In this document: piece after piece, positions 15,357-25,676 of the stretch
How positions within the stretch are numbered: position 1 is the first letter of the stretch
How the letters are laid out: every line of letters starts with the position of its first letter
Position numbers and translations under genes: made by a program
Notes under the pieces: model-generated
Database searches by the model: none
What the model saw: only the letters and a program-made list of their open reading frames with translations
What the model was told of the DNA's origin: nothing
Assembly: GCF_000152705.1 (NCBI RefSeq)
Contig: NZ_CH672413.1
Span: 682,001 to 746,000, forward strand
DNA: 64,000 bases
Source of the DNA: Janibacter sp. HTCC2649
GTDB lineage: Bacteria > Actinomycetota > Actinomycetes > Actinomycetales > Dermatophilaceae
Direction: 5' to 3'

Positions 15357-17666
15357 GTGACCACCACCCCGACGAAGGCAAGCCGGCCGAAGACCCGCCG
15401 CGCCTCCGCAGCGACCGCCGCCCGTTCCACCGAGATCGCCCGCCCCACGGCCCGCAAGGCAAAGTGGAACGACCTCGACGTCAAGGCCGTCGACACCGTG
15501 CGTGTTCTCGCGGCGGACGCCGTCCAGAAGGTCGGCAACGGTCATCCAGGGACGGCGATGAGTCTCGCGCCCGCGGCCTACCTGCTCTTCCAGAACGTCA
15601 TGACGCACGACCCGTCGGACCCGACGTGGCTCGGACGTGACCGGTTCGTCCTGTCCTGTGGCCACTCGAGCCTCACCCAGTACATCCAGCTCTACCTGTC
15701 GGGCTACGGCCTGGAGCTGAAGGACCTCAAGGCGCTGCGCACCTGGGGCTCGCTGACCCCGGGCCACCCCGAGGTCCACCACACCCCCGGCGTCGAGATC
15801 ACGACCGGCCCGCTCGGCTCCGGTCTCGCGTCCGCCGTCGGCATGGCCATGGCACAGCGCCGCCAGCGCGGCCTCCTCGACCCCGACGCCAAGGCCGGTC
15901 AGAGCCCGTTCGACCACCACGTGTGGGTCATCGCCTCCGACGGCGACCTCATGGAAGGTGTTGCCTCCGAGGCCAGCTCGCTCGCCGGCCACCAGGAGCT
16001 CGGCAACCTCACGGTCATCTACGACGCCAACCAGATCTCCATCGAGGACGACACCGACATCTCGTTCTCCGAGGACGTCGCCAAGCGCTACGAGGCCTAC
16101 GGCTGGGAGGTCGCGGACGTCGACTGGCGCAAGAGCAACGACCCCGCGGGCTCCCCCGACTACGTCGAGGACGTGGACGCGCTGCTCGACGCCCTCACCA
16201 AGAGCAAGAAGTCGACCAAGCCGACGCTCGTCCGCCTGCACACCGTCATCGCCTGGCCCTCGCCCACCAAGAAGGGCACCGGCAAGTCGCACGGTTCGGC
16301 GCTGGGTGACGAGGAGATCGCCGGCCTCAAGTCGCTGCTCGGCTTCGACCCCAAGAAGACCTTCGAGGTCGACAAGGCCGTGCTCGCCCACGCCCGCAAG
16401 GCCAAGGCCCGAGGCAAGGCCGCCCACAAGGCCTGGAACACGACGTATGCCGCGTGGCGTCGCAAGAACAAGGACGCCGCCACCCTGCTCGACCGCCTCG
16501 TCGCCGGCGACCTGCCCGACGGCCTCGATGCCGCGCTGCCGAGCTTCCCGGCCGACCCCAAGGGCATCGCGACCCGCGCCGCCTCGGGCAAGGTCCTCGG
16601 TGCGCTCGCGCCGATCATGCCCGAGCTGTGGGGCGGCTCGGCCGACCTCGCCGAGTCCAACAACACGACGATGGAGGGCGAGCCGTCCTTCATCCCGAAG
16701 TCGAAGCAGACCGACGCCTGGAAGGGCGGGCCCTACGGCCGCACCCTGCACTTCGGCATCCGCGAGAACGCCATGGGCATGATCCTCAACGGCATCGCGC
16801 TCGAGGGCCTGACCCGTCCCTACGGCGGCACCTTCCTCGTCTTCTCCGACTACATGCGCCCGGCCGTGCGTCTCGCTGCGATCCAGCAGCTTCCGGTCAC
16901 CTTTGTCTGGACCCACGACTCCATCGGTCTCGGTGAGGACGGCCCGACCCACCAGCCGATCGAGCACCTCGCCTCCTTGCGCGCCATGCCCGGGCTCGAC
17001 GTCGTCCGCCCGGCCGACGCCAACGAGACCGCTGCCGCCTGGGGCGCGATCCTGCGCAACGCCGTACCAGCAGCTCTGGCCCTCAGCCGCCAGAACCTGC
17101 CGATCGTGGACCGTTCCACGCACGCCAAGGCGAGCAACGTGGCCAAGGGTGGCTACGTCCTCATCGACGGCGGTACCGACGGCAAGCAGACCCCTGAGGT
17201 CATCCTCGTCGCGACCGGCTCCGAGGTGTCCGTCGCCGTCGAGGCACGCCTCGCTCTCGAAAAGTCCGGCGTCCGCACGCGTGTCGTGTCGATGCCCTGC
17301 CGCGAGTGGTTCGACAACCAGACCAAGGCCTACCGCGACAAGGTGCTGCCGCCCGCGATCCGCGCGCGTGTCAGTGTCGAGGCCGGTGTGGCACAGGGTT
17401 GGCGCGAGATCGTCGGCGATGCCGGGCGCTCCATCAGCATCGAGCACTTCGGTGCGTCCGCCGACGCCAAGACCCTCTTCACCGAGTTCGGCTTCACCCC
17501 CGACGCCGTCGTCAAGGCGGCCAAGGACTCCCTCAAGGCGGCCGGCGCAGATGCCCGCGTCGCTGCTGCCGTCGAGACCGCGCCACGCAGCCGCAAGGAC
17601 ACCGGAACCGACGTGCCCACCACGAAGAAGCCTGCCCGCAAGAGCGCGGCCAAGGCTGGGAAGTGA
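15357..17666 (+). CDS. tkt: Transketolase with extended basic termini
   Basis: Thiamine-diphosphate enzyme of the pentose phosphate and Calvin-type sugar rearrangements. Visible: [18 protein letters not shown], the thiamine-diphosphate motif GDGDLMEG-like (ASDGDLMEG to DANQIS), and GIRENAMG with the later TH(D)[13 protein letters not shown]. 769 aa against about 660-700 usual: roughly 35 Ala/Arg/Thr-rich residues at the N terminus and a tail [15 protein letters not shown] at the C terminus are extra. The GTG at 15357 follows AGAGAGG. First gene of tkt-tal-pgi-zwf-opcA-pgl. Confidence 0.96.
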   Translation: MTTTPTKASRPKTRRASAATAARSTEIARPTARKAKWNDLDVKAVDTVRVLAADAVQKVGNGHPGTAMSLAPAAYLLFQNVMTHDPSDPTWLGRDRFVLSCGHSSLTQYIQLYLSGYGLELKDLKALRTWGSLTPGHPEVHHTPGVEITTGPLGSGLASAVGMAMAQRRQRGLLDPDAKAGQSPFDHHVWVIASDGDLMEGVASEASSLAGHQELGNLTVIYDANQISIEDDTDISFSEDVAKRYEAYGWEVADVDWRKSNDPAGSPDYVEDVDALLDALTKSKKSTKPTLVRLHTVIAWPSPTKKGTGKSHGSALGDEEIAGLKSLLGFDPKKTFEVDKAVLAHARKAKARGKAAHKAWNTTYAAWRRKNKDAATLLDRLVAGDLPDGLDAALPSFPADPKGIATRAASGKVLGALAPIMPELWGGSADLAESNNTTMEGEPSFIPKSKQTDAWKGGPYGRTLHFGIRENAMGMILNGIALEGLTRPYGGTFLVFSDYMRPAVRLAAIQQLPVTFVWTHDSIGLGEDGPTHQPIEHLASLRAMPGLDVVRPADANETAAAWGAILRNAVPAALALSRQNLPIVDRSTHAKASNVAKGGYVLIDGGTDGKQTPEVILVATGSEVSVAVEARLALEKSGVRTRVVSMPCREWFDNQTKAYRDKVLPPAIRARVSVEAGVAQGWREIVGDAGRSISIEHFGASADAKTLFTEFGFTPDAVVKAAKDSLKAAGADARVAAAVETAPRSRKDTGTDVPTTKKPARKSAAKAGK

Positions 17667-17674
17667 GTTCTCGC

Positions 17675-18808
17675 ATGACAGATCAGACTGACAACTCCGC
17701 ACTCAAGGCCCTCGCCGACAACGGCGTCTCCATCTGGCTCGACGACCTGAGCCGCGAACGGCTCACGTCGGGCAACCTCCAGGAAGTCATCGACACCAAG
17801 GGCGTCGTCGGAGTGACGACCAACCCGTCGATCTTCCAGGTCGCCCTCTCCGACGGCGAGAGCTACAGCGAGCAGGTCGCCCAGCTCGCCGCCGACAAGA
17901 AGACCCTCGACGAGGCCGTCACCGCCATGACGACCCAGGACGTCCGCGACGCCTGCGACGTGCTCCTCCCCGTCTTCGAGGCCACCAACGGCCTCGACGG
18001 TCGGGTTTCCATCGAGGTCGACCCCCGTCTCTCCGCCGACACCGGGCGGACGGTCGCGCAGGCCAAGGAGCTGCGCGACCTCGTGGACCGCCCCAACCTG
18101 CTGGTCAAGATCCCGGCCACGGTCGAGGGCCTCCCGGCGATCACCAAGGTTCTCGCAGAGGGCATCTCGGTCAACGTCACGCTGATCTTCAGCCTCGATC
18201 GCTACCGCGCCGTCATGAACGCCTTCCTCACCGGGCTCGAGCAGGCCCGCGAGGCCGGCAAGGACATCAGCACGCTCGAGTCGGTCGCATCGTTCTTCGT
18301 GTCGCGGGTCGACAGCGAGGTCGACAAGCGGCTCGATGCCATCGAGGGCGAGCACGCCGAGACCGCCAAGGGGCTCAAGGGCAAGGCCGCCATCGCCAAC
18401 GCGCGACTGGCCTACCAGGCCTATGAAGAGGTCTTCTCGACCCCGCGCTGGAAGAACCTCGAGGCCGACGGAGGCAAGCCACAGCGTCCACTGTGGGCGT
18501 CCACGGGAGTCAAGGACCCGGCATACCCCGACACCATGTACGTCACCGAGCTCGTCGCCCCCGGCACGGTCAACACGATGCCCGAGAAGACGCTCGACGC
18601 GGTCAAGGACCACGGCGAGATCACCGGCAACACCATCGAGGGCACCTACGAGGAGTCCGCCGAGGTCCTGGATGCCCTCGAGCGTCTCGGCATCTCCTAC
18701 TCCGAGGTCACCGCACTTCTGGAGAAGGAAGGCGTCGACAAGTTCGAGAAGTCGTGGGGAGAGCTGCTCGACGGCGTGCAGTCCGAGCTCGACAAGGCCT
18801 CTCGATGA
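17675..18808 (+). CDS. tal: Transaldolase
   Basis: Transfers dihydroxyacetone from sedoheptulose 7-phosphate to glyceraldehyde 3-phosphate. 377 aa, the TalB-like long actinobacterial form. The Schiff-base lysine is in [18 protein letters not shown] near the N terminus is the family signature. It starts 8 nt after the tkt stop and overlaps pgi by 4 nt (ATGA). Confidence 0.96.
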   Translation: MTDQTDNSALKALADNGVSIWLDDLSRERLTSGNLQEVIDTKGVVGVTTNPSIFQVALSDGESYSEQVAQLAADKKTLDEAVTAMTTQDVRDACDVLLPVFEATNGLDGRVSIEVDPRLSADTGRTVAQAKELRDLVDRPNLLVKIPATVEGLPAITKVLAEGISVNVTLIFSLDRYRAVMNAFLTGLEQAREAGKDISTLESVASFFVSRVDSEVDKRLDAIEGEHAETAKGLKGKAAIANARLAYQAYEEVFSTPRWKNLEADGGKPQRPLWASTGVKDPAYPDTMYVTELVAPGTVNTMPEKTLDAVKDHGEITGNTIEGTYEESAEVLDALERLGISYSEVTALLEKEGVDKFEKSWGELLDGVQSELDKASR

Positions 18809-20526
18809 GCAGCCTCGAGATCACCGCGCGCGGCGCCGCCGCGGACGCGATCGCGACCCACGTCCCCCAGCTCGTCAAGGACGAGGTCGCGAGCAAGCTC
18901 TTCGCCCAGGACGCCACCCTCTGGGGCAAGGACGCCGAGCAAGAGGCCAGCAAGCGCCTGTCCTGGGTGGGCCTCCCCCGGACTTCGCGTCCACTGCTCG
19001 GCGAGATCGCCGCGCTGCGCGAAGAGCTGCGCGGTGACGGGGTGTCGCGCATCGTCCTGTGCGGCATGGGCGGATCGTCGCTCGCGCCCGAGGTCATCTG
19101 CGCCACCGCCGGGGTCGACATCGTCGTCCTCGACTCCTCGGCGCCTGACGTCGTGCGCCGTGTCGTCGCCAAGGACCTCGACAAGACGGCGGTCGTCGTC
19201 TCGTCCAAGTCGGGCTCGACCGTGGAGACGGACTCCCAGCGGCGTGCGTTCGAGCAGGCGTTCACCGACGCCGGCATCGACGCCACCCGCCGGATCATCG
19301 TCGTCACCGACCCCGGCAGCCCGCTTGACGGGGAGGCTCGCACGGCTGGCTTCCGTGTCATCAACGCCGATCCCGACGTGGGCGGCCGCTACTCCGCGCT
19401 GACCGCGTTCGGTCTCGTGCCCTCCGGTCTCGCCGGTGCCGACGTCGGTGCCCTCCTCGATGACGCCGAGGCCGTGGCCGACCTGCTCGCCGACGACGGC
19501 GAGGGCAACCCGGCCCTGCAGCTCGGCGCGGCAATGGCTGGCACCAAGCCGCTGCGCGACAAGCTGGTCCTCGTCGACGCAGGAACCGAGAATGTCGGTT
19601 TCGGTGCGTGGGCCGAGCAGCTCATCGCCGAGTCCACCGGCAAGAACGGCAGGGGCATCCTCCCCGTCGTCGCCGATGGTGAGGCACCGAAGCACACCTA
19701 CGCCGATGCCAACCTCGTGCGCCTCGTCGCCACGGGCGGCGACGACGACCTCGATGACGACCCCACGACCGACTCGGACGGCGCACCTCGCCATCCCGAC
19801 TCGATCGCCGCCGAACAGCCCGGCCCCGGTGACCCCCTCCCTGAGGAGAACCTCGGCGACAGCGGCTCGGTGATCACCGTTGCGGGGACGCTCGGAGCGC
19901 AGCTCCTCCTCTGGGAGGTCGCCACCGCCGTCGCTGGTCGCCTGCTCGACATCAACCCCTTCGACCAGCCCGACGTCGAGAGCGCCAAGAAGGCCGCCCG
20001 CGGCCTGCTCGACCAGGCCGGGTCCGTGGCCGAGGATCCGGCGTTCGTCGACGGCTCCGTCGAGGTCCGCGCCCTGGGCGGTGACTGGCTCGGCGACGCA
20101 GCAACGCTGCCGTCCGCCGTCGCAGCCCTGCTCGGTCAGCTCGACGAGTCGAGCGGCTACGTCGCGGTCATGGCCTACCTCGATCGTGAGCAGGACGCCG
20201 ACCTCGAACACGTCGCCCGCACCCTGTTCGACCACACCGGACGTCCCGTGACGTTCGGGTGGGGCCCTCGCTTTCTCCACTCCACGGGGCAGTACCACAA
20301 GGGTGGACCCGCCAACGGCGTCTTCATCCAGATCACGGCGACCCCGGACGAGGACCTCGCGGTCCCCGGGCGTGAGTTCACCTTTGGTGAGTTCATCTCG
20401 GCCCAGGCAGGCGGCGACGCCCAGGTCCTGGCCGAACACGGTCGTCCCGTCCTCCGCCTTCACCTGACCGAGCACCGGCGCGGCCTGAGTCAGGTGCAGT
20501 CGGCCCTTTCGACACCAGGAGCTTGA
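18805..20526 (+). CDS. pgi: Glucose-6-phosphate isomerase (divergent, with acidic insert)
   Basis: Interconverts glucose 6-phosphate and fructose 6-phosphate, here placed between tal and zwf. SIS-type sugar-phosphate binding is visible in [11 protein letters not shown] and [10 protein letters not shown]; the C-terminal half has [16 protein letters not shown] typical of the short bacterial Pgi group. 573 aa. A run of about 45 residues rich in Asp, Pro and Gly (around [15 protein letters not shown]) interrupts the middle of the protein. ATG 18805 overlaps the tal stop; its own stop overlaps the zwf ATG. Confidence 0.92.
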   Translation: MSSLEITARGAAADAIATHVPQLVKDEVASKLFAQDATLWGKDAEQEASKRLSWVGLPRTSRPLLGEIAALREELRGDGVSRIVLCGMGGSSLAPEVICATAGVDIVVLDSSAPDVVRRVVAKDLDKTAVVVSSKSGSTVETDSQRRAFEQAFTDAGIDATRRIIVVTDPGSPLDGEARTAGFRVINADPDVGGRYSALTAFGLVPSGLAGADVGALLDDAEAVADLLADDGEGNPALQLGAAMAGTKPLRDKLVLVDAGTENVGFGAWAEQLIAESTGKNGRGILPVVADGEAPKHTYADANLVRLVATGGDDDLDDDPTTDSDGAPRHPDSIAAEQPGPGDPLPEENLGDSGSVITVAGTLGAQLLLWEVATAVAGRLLDINPFDQPDVESAKKAARGLLDQAGSVAEDPAFVDGSVEVRALGGDWLGDAATLPSAVAALLGQLDESSGYVAVMAYLDREQDADLEHVARTLFDHTGRPVTFGWGPRFLHSTGQYHKGGPANGVFIQITATPDEDLAVPGREFTFGEFISAQAGGDAQVLAEHGRPVLRLHLTEHRRGLSQVQSALSTPGA

Positions 20527-22070
20527 TGAGTCCGTCGCGGATCACTGCCACCCACAACCCCCTTCGCGACCCGCGCGACAAGAGGCTTCCCCGCATCGCC
20601 GGGCCGTGCAGCCTCGTGTTGTTCGGGGTCACGGGCGACCTCGCCACCAAGAAGCTCATGCCGGCGATCTACGACCTCGCCAACCGCGGTCTGCTCCCGC
20701 CGGGCTTCTCGCTCATCGGGTTCGCCCGTCGCGACTGGGCCGACCAGGACTTCGGCAAGATCGTCTACGAGTCGGTCAAGGAGCGTTCGCGCACACCGTT
20801 TCGTGAGGACGTCTGGCGTTCGCTGAGCGAAGGCATCCGCTTCGTGCCCGGCACGTTCGATGACCCCAAGGCCTTCGACCTGCTCGCCGAGACCGTGCGC
20901 GAGCTCGATGAGCAGCGGGGCACCGGAGGCAACCACGCCTTCTACCTCTCGATCCCGCCGTCGTTCTTCGCGACGGTGTGCGAGCAGCTCAAGCGTTCGG
21001 GTCTGTCCACGCCCCCAGAGGGTTCATGGCGACGCGTCGTCATCGAGAAGCCGTTCGGTCACGACCTCAAGAGCGCCCGCGAACTCAACGAGATCGTGGC
21101 CGAGGTCTTCCCGGCCGACTCGGTCTTCCGGATCGACCACTACCTCGGCAAGGAGACCGTCCAGAACCTCCTGGCCCTGCGCTTCGCCAACCAGATGTTC
21201 GAACCGGTCTGGAACAGCCACTACGTCGACCACGTCCAGATCACGATGGCCGAGGACATCGGCATCGGCGGACGGGCCGGCTACTACGACGGCATCGGTG
21301 CGGCGCGCGACGTCATCCAGAACCACCTCCTGCAGCTGCTCGCCCTCACGGCGATGGAGGAGCCGGTGTCGTTCGACGCCGACCACCTGCGCAGCGAGAA
21401 GGAGAAGGTCCTCTCCGCGGTGCGCCTGCCCAAGGACCTGACCAAGGGCACGGCCCGAGGCCAGTACGCCAAGGGCTGGCAGGGTGGCGAGGAGGTCATC
21501 TCCTACCTCAAGGAGGATGGCGTCGGCGCAAAATCGACGACCGAGACGTATGCCGCGGTCAAGCTCGAGGTCGACACGCGCCGTTGGGCGGGAGTTCCGT
21601 TCTACCTGCGGACCGGCAAGCGTCTCGGCAAGCGAGTCACCGAGATCGCCGTCGTCTTCAAGAAAGCGCCACACCTGCCCTTCACCGACACCGCGACCGA
21701 GGAGCTCGGCCAGAACGCCGTCGTCATCCGGGTCCAGCCCGACGAAGGCGTGACGATGCGCTTCGGCGCCAAGGTCCCCGGCGCACAGATGGAGGTGCGC
21801 GACGTGACCATGGACTTCGGCTACGGCCGGGCCTTCACCGAGAGCTCGCCCGAGGCCTACGAACGCCTCATCCTCGACGTGCTCCTCGGCGAGCCGCCGC
21901 TCTTCCCCCGGCACGAGGAGGTCGAGCTCTCGTGGGAGATCCTCGACCCCATCGAGCAGTTCTGGGCCAAGACCAAGGGCGGCATCGACCAGTACGAGTC
22001 AGGCACCTGGGGACCCCAGAGCGCTGACGAACTCATGAGCCGTGACGGCCGCGAATGGAGACTCCCGTGA
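20526..22070 (+). CDS. zwf: Glucose-6-phosphate 1-dehydrogenase
   Basis: First, NADPH-forming step of the oxidative pentose phosphate pathway. The nucleotide-binding motif GVTGDLATKKL is near the N terminus and the substrate/catalytic motif RIDHYLGKE is complete. 514 aa, normal length. ATG 20526 shares one base with the pgi stop (TGATG); a TTG one codon earlier is also in frame. Followed by its activator opcA. Confidence 0.97.
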   Translation: MSPSRITATHNPLRDPRDKRLPRIAGPCSLVLFGVTGDLATKKLMPAIYDLANRGLLPPGFSLIGFARRDWADQDFGKIVYESVKERSRTPFREDVWRSLSEGIRFVPGTFDDPKAFDLLAETVRELDEQRGTGGNHAFYLSIPPSFFATVCEQLKRSGLSTPPEGSWRRVVIEKPFGHDLKSARELNEIVAEVFPADSVFRIDHYLGKETVQNLLALRFANQMFEPVWNSHYVDHVQITMAEDIGIGGRAGYYDGIGAARDVIQNHLLQLLALTAMEEPVSFDADHLRSEKEKVLSAVRLPKDLTKGTARGQYAKGWQGGEEVISYLKEDGVGAKSTTETYAAVKLEVDTRRWAGVPFYLRTGKRLGKRVTEIAVVFKKAPHLPFTDTATEELGQNAVVIRVQPDEGVTMRFGAKVPGAQMEVRDVTMDFGYGRAFTESSPEAYERLILDVLLGEPPLFPRHEEVELSWEILDPIEQFWAKTKGGIDQYESGTWGPQSADELMSRDGREWRLP

Positions 22071-22143
22071 ACACCCCACAAAGTTCTCCCCCGCTGCGCT
22101 CCTCCGATACTTCGCGGGGACCCCGGAAAACCAGGAGATCCCA

Positions 22144-23286
22144 TTGATCGTCGACCTGCCCAGCACGACGACCGTCGACATCTCCAAGAAACTGGTCCGG
22201 CTTCGGTCCGAGACCGGTTCCATGGCGCTGACGCGCGTGCTCACCCTCGTGGTGGTCGTCGGCGAGAACGACGCCGACTCCGCCATTGAGACCGCGAACG
22301 ACGCGAGCCGCCAGCACCCCTGCCGGATCATCGTCGTCGTCATCGCCAACCGTCGGGGTGCCACGCGGCTCGACGGCCAGATCCGGATCGGCGGAGACGC
22401 CGGCGCCAGCGAGGTCGTGGTCCTCCGGTTGTTCGGACCGCTGGCCTCGCACGGTCGAGCCGTCGTCACCCCGCTCCTGCTGGCTGACGCCCCGATCGTC
22501 GCGTGGTGGCCCACCGAGGCCCCCAAGGACCCGGGCGCCGACCCGATCGGCGAGATGGCCCAGCGCCGGATCACCGACGTGTCCCGAACCACGGGCGCTC
22601 CCCGGGCTCCGCTGGCCCGTCTCGCGGCGGCATACTCCCCCGGTGACACGGATCTGGCCTGGTCCCGGATCACCCTGTGGCGAGCCCTGCTCACCGCGGC
22701 GCTCGACCAGGCGCCCTTCGAACCGGTCACTGCTGTGACGGTCACCGGCGGCACCGACTCCCCGTCCGCAACGCTGCTGGCCGGGTGGCTGTCCAAGCGA
22801 CTGCGGTGCCCCGTCACCCTCGTCCCCTCACGCAAGGGCACCGGCATCATCAGCGTCCGGCTCGACCGACCCAGTGGGCCGCTCGACCTCGTCCGTCCCC
22901 AGAACGGCACCACGGCGACGATGTCGCAGGCCGGTCGTCCCGAACGGACGATCGCACTGCCTCCGCGCAGCGACGCCGAGTGCCTGGCCGACGAGCTGCG
23001 CCGGCTCGACCCCGACGAGGTCTACGCAGAGGCTCTGCGCCAGGGACTCGACGGTGTCAGCCACAGCCGCCGGACCTCCACCGAGGCCCAGCGCAAGGGC
23101 ATCACTCCGTCCGTGGCCGAGTCCCGCGAGGACGCCGCGCGTATCCGTCGCGAGTCCAAGGTCAGTGCCAGCTCGGCGATGATCGAGGCACCCATGCCGG
23201 AGAAGGCCGATGACCCCAAGCAGGTCAAGAAGGCAGCCGCGGCGCAGCTCGAGACGGCCCGAGCCAAGCGCAAGAAGTCATCCTGA
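22144..23286 (+). CDS. opcA: Glucose-6-phosphate dehydrogenase assembly protein OpcA
   Basis: Needed for full activity of Zwf in actinobacteria and cyanobacteria. The conserved N terminus IVDLPSTTT-x-ISKKLVRLR and the later WWPTEAP region identify it. I chose TTG 22144 because AGGAG stands 6-7 nt upstream and family members start at this point; a longer frame from 22042 overlaps zwf and is not conserved. 380 aa, with a Lys/Ala-rich C terminus. Confidence 0.93.
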   Translation: MIVDLPSTTTVDISKKLVRLRSETGSMALTRVLTLVVVVGENDADSAIETANDASRQHPCRIIVVVIANRRGATRLDGQIRIGGDAGASEVVVLRLFGPLASHGRAVVTPLLLADAPIVAWWPTEAPKDPGADPIGEMAQRRITDVSRTTGAPRAPLARLAAAYSPGDTDLAWSRITLWRALLTAALDQAPFEPVTAVTVTGGTDSPSATLLAGWLSKRLRCPVTLVPSRKGTGIISVRLDRPSGPLDLVRPQNGTTATMSQAGRPERTIALPPRSDAECLADELRRLDPDEVYAEALRQGLDGVSHSRRTSTEAQRKGITPSVAESREDAARIRRESKVSASSAMIEAPMPEKADDPKQVKKAAAAQLETARAKRKKSS

Positions 23287-23299
23287 GAGGACCGACCTC

Positions 23300-24052
23300 A
23301 TGACCGAAGCGAAGGATGACAGCCCGGTGGGCGACGTCGAGATCGTCGTGCACCCGGGCAAGCAGGAGCTCAGCGACGCGATCGCTGCACGGCTGGTGAC
23401 GTCCATCGCCGACGCCCAGGCCGCTCGGGGCGTCGCGCACGTCTCCCTGACAGGAGGTTCTCTCGGGTCTGACCTCTGGGCGTCCGTGGTGGCCCTGCCC
23501 GCGCGGTCGGCCGTCGACTGGTCACGTGTCGAGCTGTGGTGGGGCGACGAGCGCTATCTCCCCGCCGGTGACGCCGACCGCAACGACGTCCAGAACGACG
23601 CCGCCGGTCTCGCGTCGCTCCCCCTCGACCAGGCCCGCGTCCACCGGGTCCTTGGACCGGACGCGTCCGACAGCGCGGAAGCCAGCGCCGCGGCCTACGG
23701 AGAGGTCATGCGCGCCAGCGGCGCCGGTGCGTTCGACGTCATGATCCTCGGCGTCGGACCCGACGGACACGTCGCCTCGCTCTTCCCGGGGCACCCGGCC
23801 CAACAGAGTGTCGACGCCATCGCGGTCGCCGTGCACGACTCCCCCAAGCCGCCACCGGACCGGGTCAGCCTGACCTTCGAGGCCCTGCGTCGCTCGCGTG
23901 AGGTGTGGTTCATCGTCGCTGGTGCCGACAAGGCCGAGGCCGTCGCCAACGGCGTCGCAGGAGCAGACCCGGCCGTGAACTCGGCCGCTCAGGTCAAGGG
24001 CGAGCAGCGCACCCTCTGGCTCATCGACAAGGACGCAGCCGAGAACCTCTGA
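23300..24052 (+). CDS. pgl: 6-phosphogluconolactonase
   Basis: Hydrolyses 6-phosphogluconolactone made by Zwf. NagB/DevB-type fold: LTGGSLGSDLW, WWGDERYLP and ILGVGPDGHVASLFPGHP are the signature stretches. 250 aa. ATG 23300 has GAGAGG upstream and sits 13 nt after opcA. Last gene of the operon; it ends at a perfect hairpin. Confidence 0.96.
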   Translation: MTEAKDDSPVGDVEIVVHPGKQELSDAIAARLVTSIADAQAARGVAHVSLTGGSLGSDLWASVVALPARSAVDWSRVELWWGDERYLPAGDADRNDVQNDAAGLASLPLDQARVHRVLGPDASDSAEASAAAYGEVMRASGAGAFDVMILGVGPDGHVASLFPGHPAQQSVDAIAVAVHDSPKPPPDRVSLTFEALRRSREVWFIVAGADKAEAVANGVAGADPAVNSAAQVKGEQRTLWLIDKDAAENL

Positions 24053-24055
24053 CAC

Positions 24056-24120
24056 CGACTTCGTGCCCGTGACGGACATGAGGAGCGCAGCGATGCGTGT
24101 CCGTCACGGGCACGAAGTCG
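24056..24120. terminator. Perfect 23-bp hairpin between pgl and rbpA
   Basis: A 23-base arm at 24056-24078 is exactly complementary to 24098-24120 around a 19-nt loop. The arm contains CTTCGTGCCC and ACGGACA, as does the hairpin at 3184-3237. It lies between convergent operon ends and can terminate both. Confidence 0.85.
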
Positions 24121-24125
24121 AACGA

Positions 24126-24476
24126 CTACTGGATGAGTCCGCGCTCTCGCAGTGACCCGAGCGCCTCGTCGAGGATCGCTTCGCCGTCCTTGTCGGAGCG
24201 ACGCTCCTTCACATAGGCGAGGTGCGTCTTGTAGGGCTCGACCTTGGTCGGGGCCGGCGGGTTGTCCTTGTCCTGACCGGCGGGCAGCCCGCAGCGGGGG
24301 CAGTCCCAGGTCACCGGGATCTCGAGGTCCTGATCCTGGGCGAAGCTCGGCCGGGTCTCGTGCCCGTTGGAGCACCAGAACGAGACGTGGACCCGGGGGG
24401 CTGCTTCGCCGCGCTCGGCCTCGCCCATCGGGCCAGCGCCAACTCGGCTACCGCGGATCGCGCTACCACCAGCCAT
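24126..24476 (-). CDS. rbpA: RNA polymerase-binding protein RbpA
   Basis: Actinobacterial factor that binds sigma and the beta subunit and stabilises the open complex. The N terminus MAGGSAIRGSRVGAGPMGE and the zinc-type region FWCSNGHE ... WDCPRCG are diagnostic. 116 aa from ATG 24476, which has AGAAGG at 9 nt; an ATG two codons earlier is too close to it. Last gene after secG. Confidence 0.96.
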   Translation of the reverse strand: MAGGSAIRGSRVGAGPMGEAERGEAAPRVHVSFWCSNGHETRPSFAQDQDLEIPVTWDCPRCGLPAGQDKDNPPAPTKVEPYKTHLAYVKERRSDKDGEAILDEALGSLRERGLIQ

Positions 24477-24517
24477 CGCCATCGCCTTCTCTCTCGTTCA
24501 GGGAGTGAATCTGCGGA

Positions 24518-24763
24518 TCAGGATGCGAAACGGTCGAGGACGCCGAGACCGACGATGCTCACGAACCACACGACCGCCACGGCATACGTGATGCGGTCGA
24601 GGTTGCGCTCAGCGACCGAGGAGCCACCGAGGGAGGTCGACATCCCTCCGCCGAACATGTCGGAGAGTCCGCCACCCTTGCCCTTGTGCAGCAGGATCAG
24701 AAGGGTGAGGAAGAGCCCACCAAGGACCAAGAGGACCTGGAGGCCGATTTTGACCGCTTCCAC
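24518..24763 (-). CDS. secG: Preprotein translocase subunit SecG
   Basis: 81-residue protein with two membrane helices and the conserved linker GKGGGLSDMFGGG, which identifies SecG of the SecYEG channel. Sits between tpiA and rbpA, the usual actinobacterial neighbourhood. Its 88-bp upstream gap to tpiA is longer than other gaps in the operon. Confidence 0.95.
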   Translation of the reverse strand: MEAVKIGLQVLLVLGGLFLTLLILLHKGKGGGLSDMFGGGMSTSLGGSSVAERNLDRITYAVAVVWFVSIVGLGVLDRFAS

Positions 24764-24851
24764 GGTGCTCCTTCGATAGTTGTCGTTGACTGTCTCGACG
24801 CAGTGCAGGCGTCACCCGACGAGGGCGCGCGGCTACAGGATACCTGTCGCG

Positions 24852-25661
24852 TCAGCTCGTCTTGAGATGGTCGCGGTAGCGGCAGATCGACGCGAACTCC
24901 GCGGGGTCGATCGAGGCGCCTCCGACGAGGGCGCCATCGACGTCCACCTGGCTCATGATCGCCGCGACGTTGCCCGACTTCACGGAGCCGCCGTAGAGGA
25001 TGCGGACACGGTCGGCCAGGTCGCCGGAGTAGAGCTCGGCAAGCGCCGTGCGGATCGCTGCACACACTTCCTGGGCGTCCTCGGGGGTCGCGACCTCGCC
25101 GGTGCCGATGGCCCACACGGGCTCATAGGCGATGACGATGCTCGCAGCCTTGTCGGCAGGCAGGCCCTCGAGGCCTGCGCGCACCTGGGTGAGGACGTGC
25201 TCGACGTGGGTGCCCGCCTGGCGGATCTCGAGTCCTTCGCCGACGCAGAAGATCGGTGTCAGACCGTTCTCGTATGCCGCCGCAACCTTGGCCTTCACGG
25301 TCTCGTCGGTCTCGCCGTGGTACTCACGACGCTCGCTGTGCCCGACCGCGACGTACGTGCAGCCGAGCTTGGCGAGGAAGGCGCCGCTGATCTCGCCGGT
25401 GTAGGCACCGTTCTTGTGCTGGGAGAGATCCTGGGCGCCGTACTTGAGGTGCAGACGGTCACCGTCGACGAGCGTCTGGACGCTGCGTAGATCCGTGAAC
25501 GGCGGCAGCACCGCGACCTCGACGGCGCCGTGGTCGTGCTTGGCGTCCTGGAGCGTCCAGTCGAGCTTCTGGACGAGGTGGGTCGCCTGGAGGTGGTCGA
25601 GATTCATCTTCCAGTTGCCCGCCATGAGCGGGGTGCGCTGGGTCGAGGTCTTGGCAGCCAT
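24852..25661 (-). CDS. tpiA: Triosephosphate isomerase
   Basis: Interconverts dihydroxyacetone phosphate and glyceraldehyde 3-phosphate. AGNWKMN (catalytic Lys), GHSERR (catalytic His), [11 protein letters not shown] (catalytic Glu) and the phosphate-binding LYGGSVK and LVGGAS are all present. 269 aa, normal length. It follows pgk by 15 nt in the gap-pgk-tpiA glycolytic operon. Confidence 0.97.
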   Translation of the reverse strand: MAAKTSTQRTPLMAGNWKMNLDHLQATHLVQKLDWTLQDAKHDHGAVEVAVLPPFTDLRSVQTLVDGDRLHLKYGAQDLSQHKNGAYTGEISGAFLAKLGCTYVAVGHSERREYHGETDETVKAKVAAAYENGLTPIFCVGEGLEIRQAGTHVEHVLTQVRAGLEGLPADKAASIVIAYEPVWAIGTGEVATPEDAQEVCAAIRTALAELYSGDLADRVRILYGGSVKSGNVAAIMSQVDVDGALVGGASIDPAEFASICRYRDHLKTS

Positions 25662-25676
25662 GGGTGCGCCGTCCGT

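Noticed and set aside
15342-17702. 786-codon open frame antisense to transketolase
   Set aside because: Transketolase on the plus strand has all its motifs; the antisense frame has none and no ribosome site.
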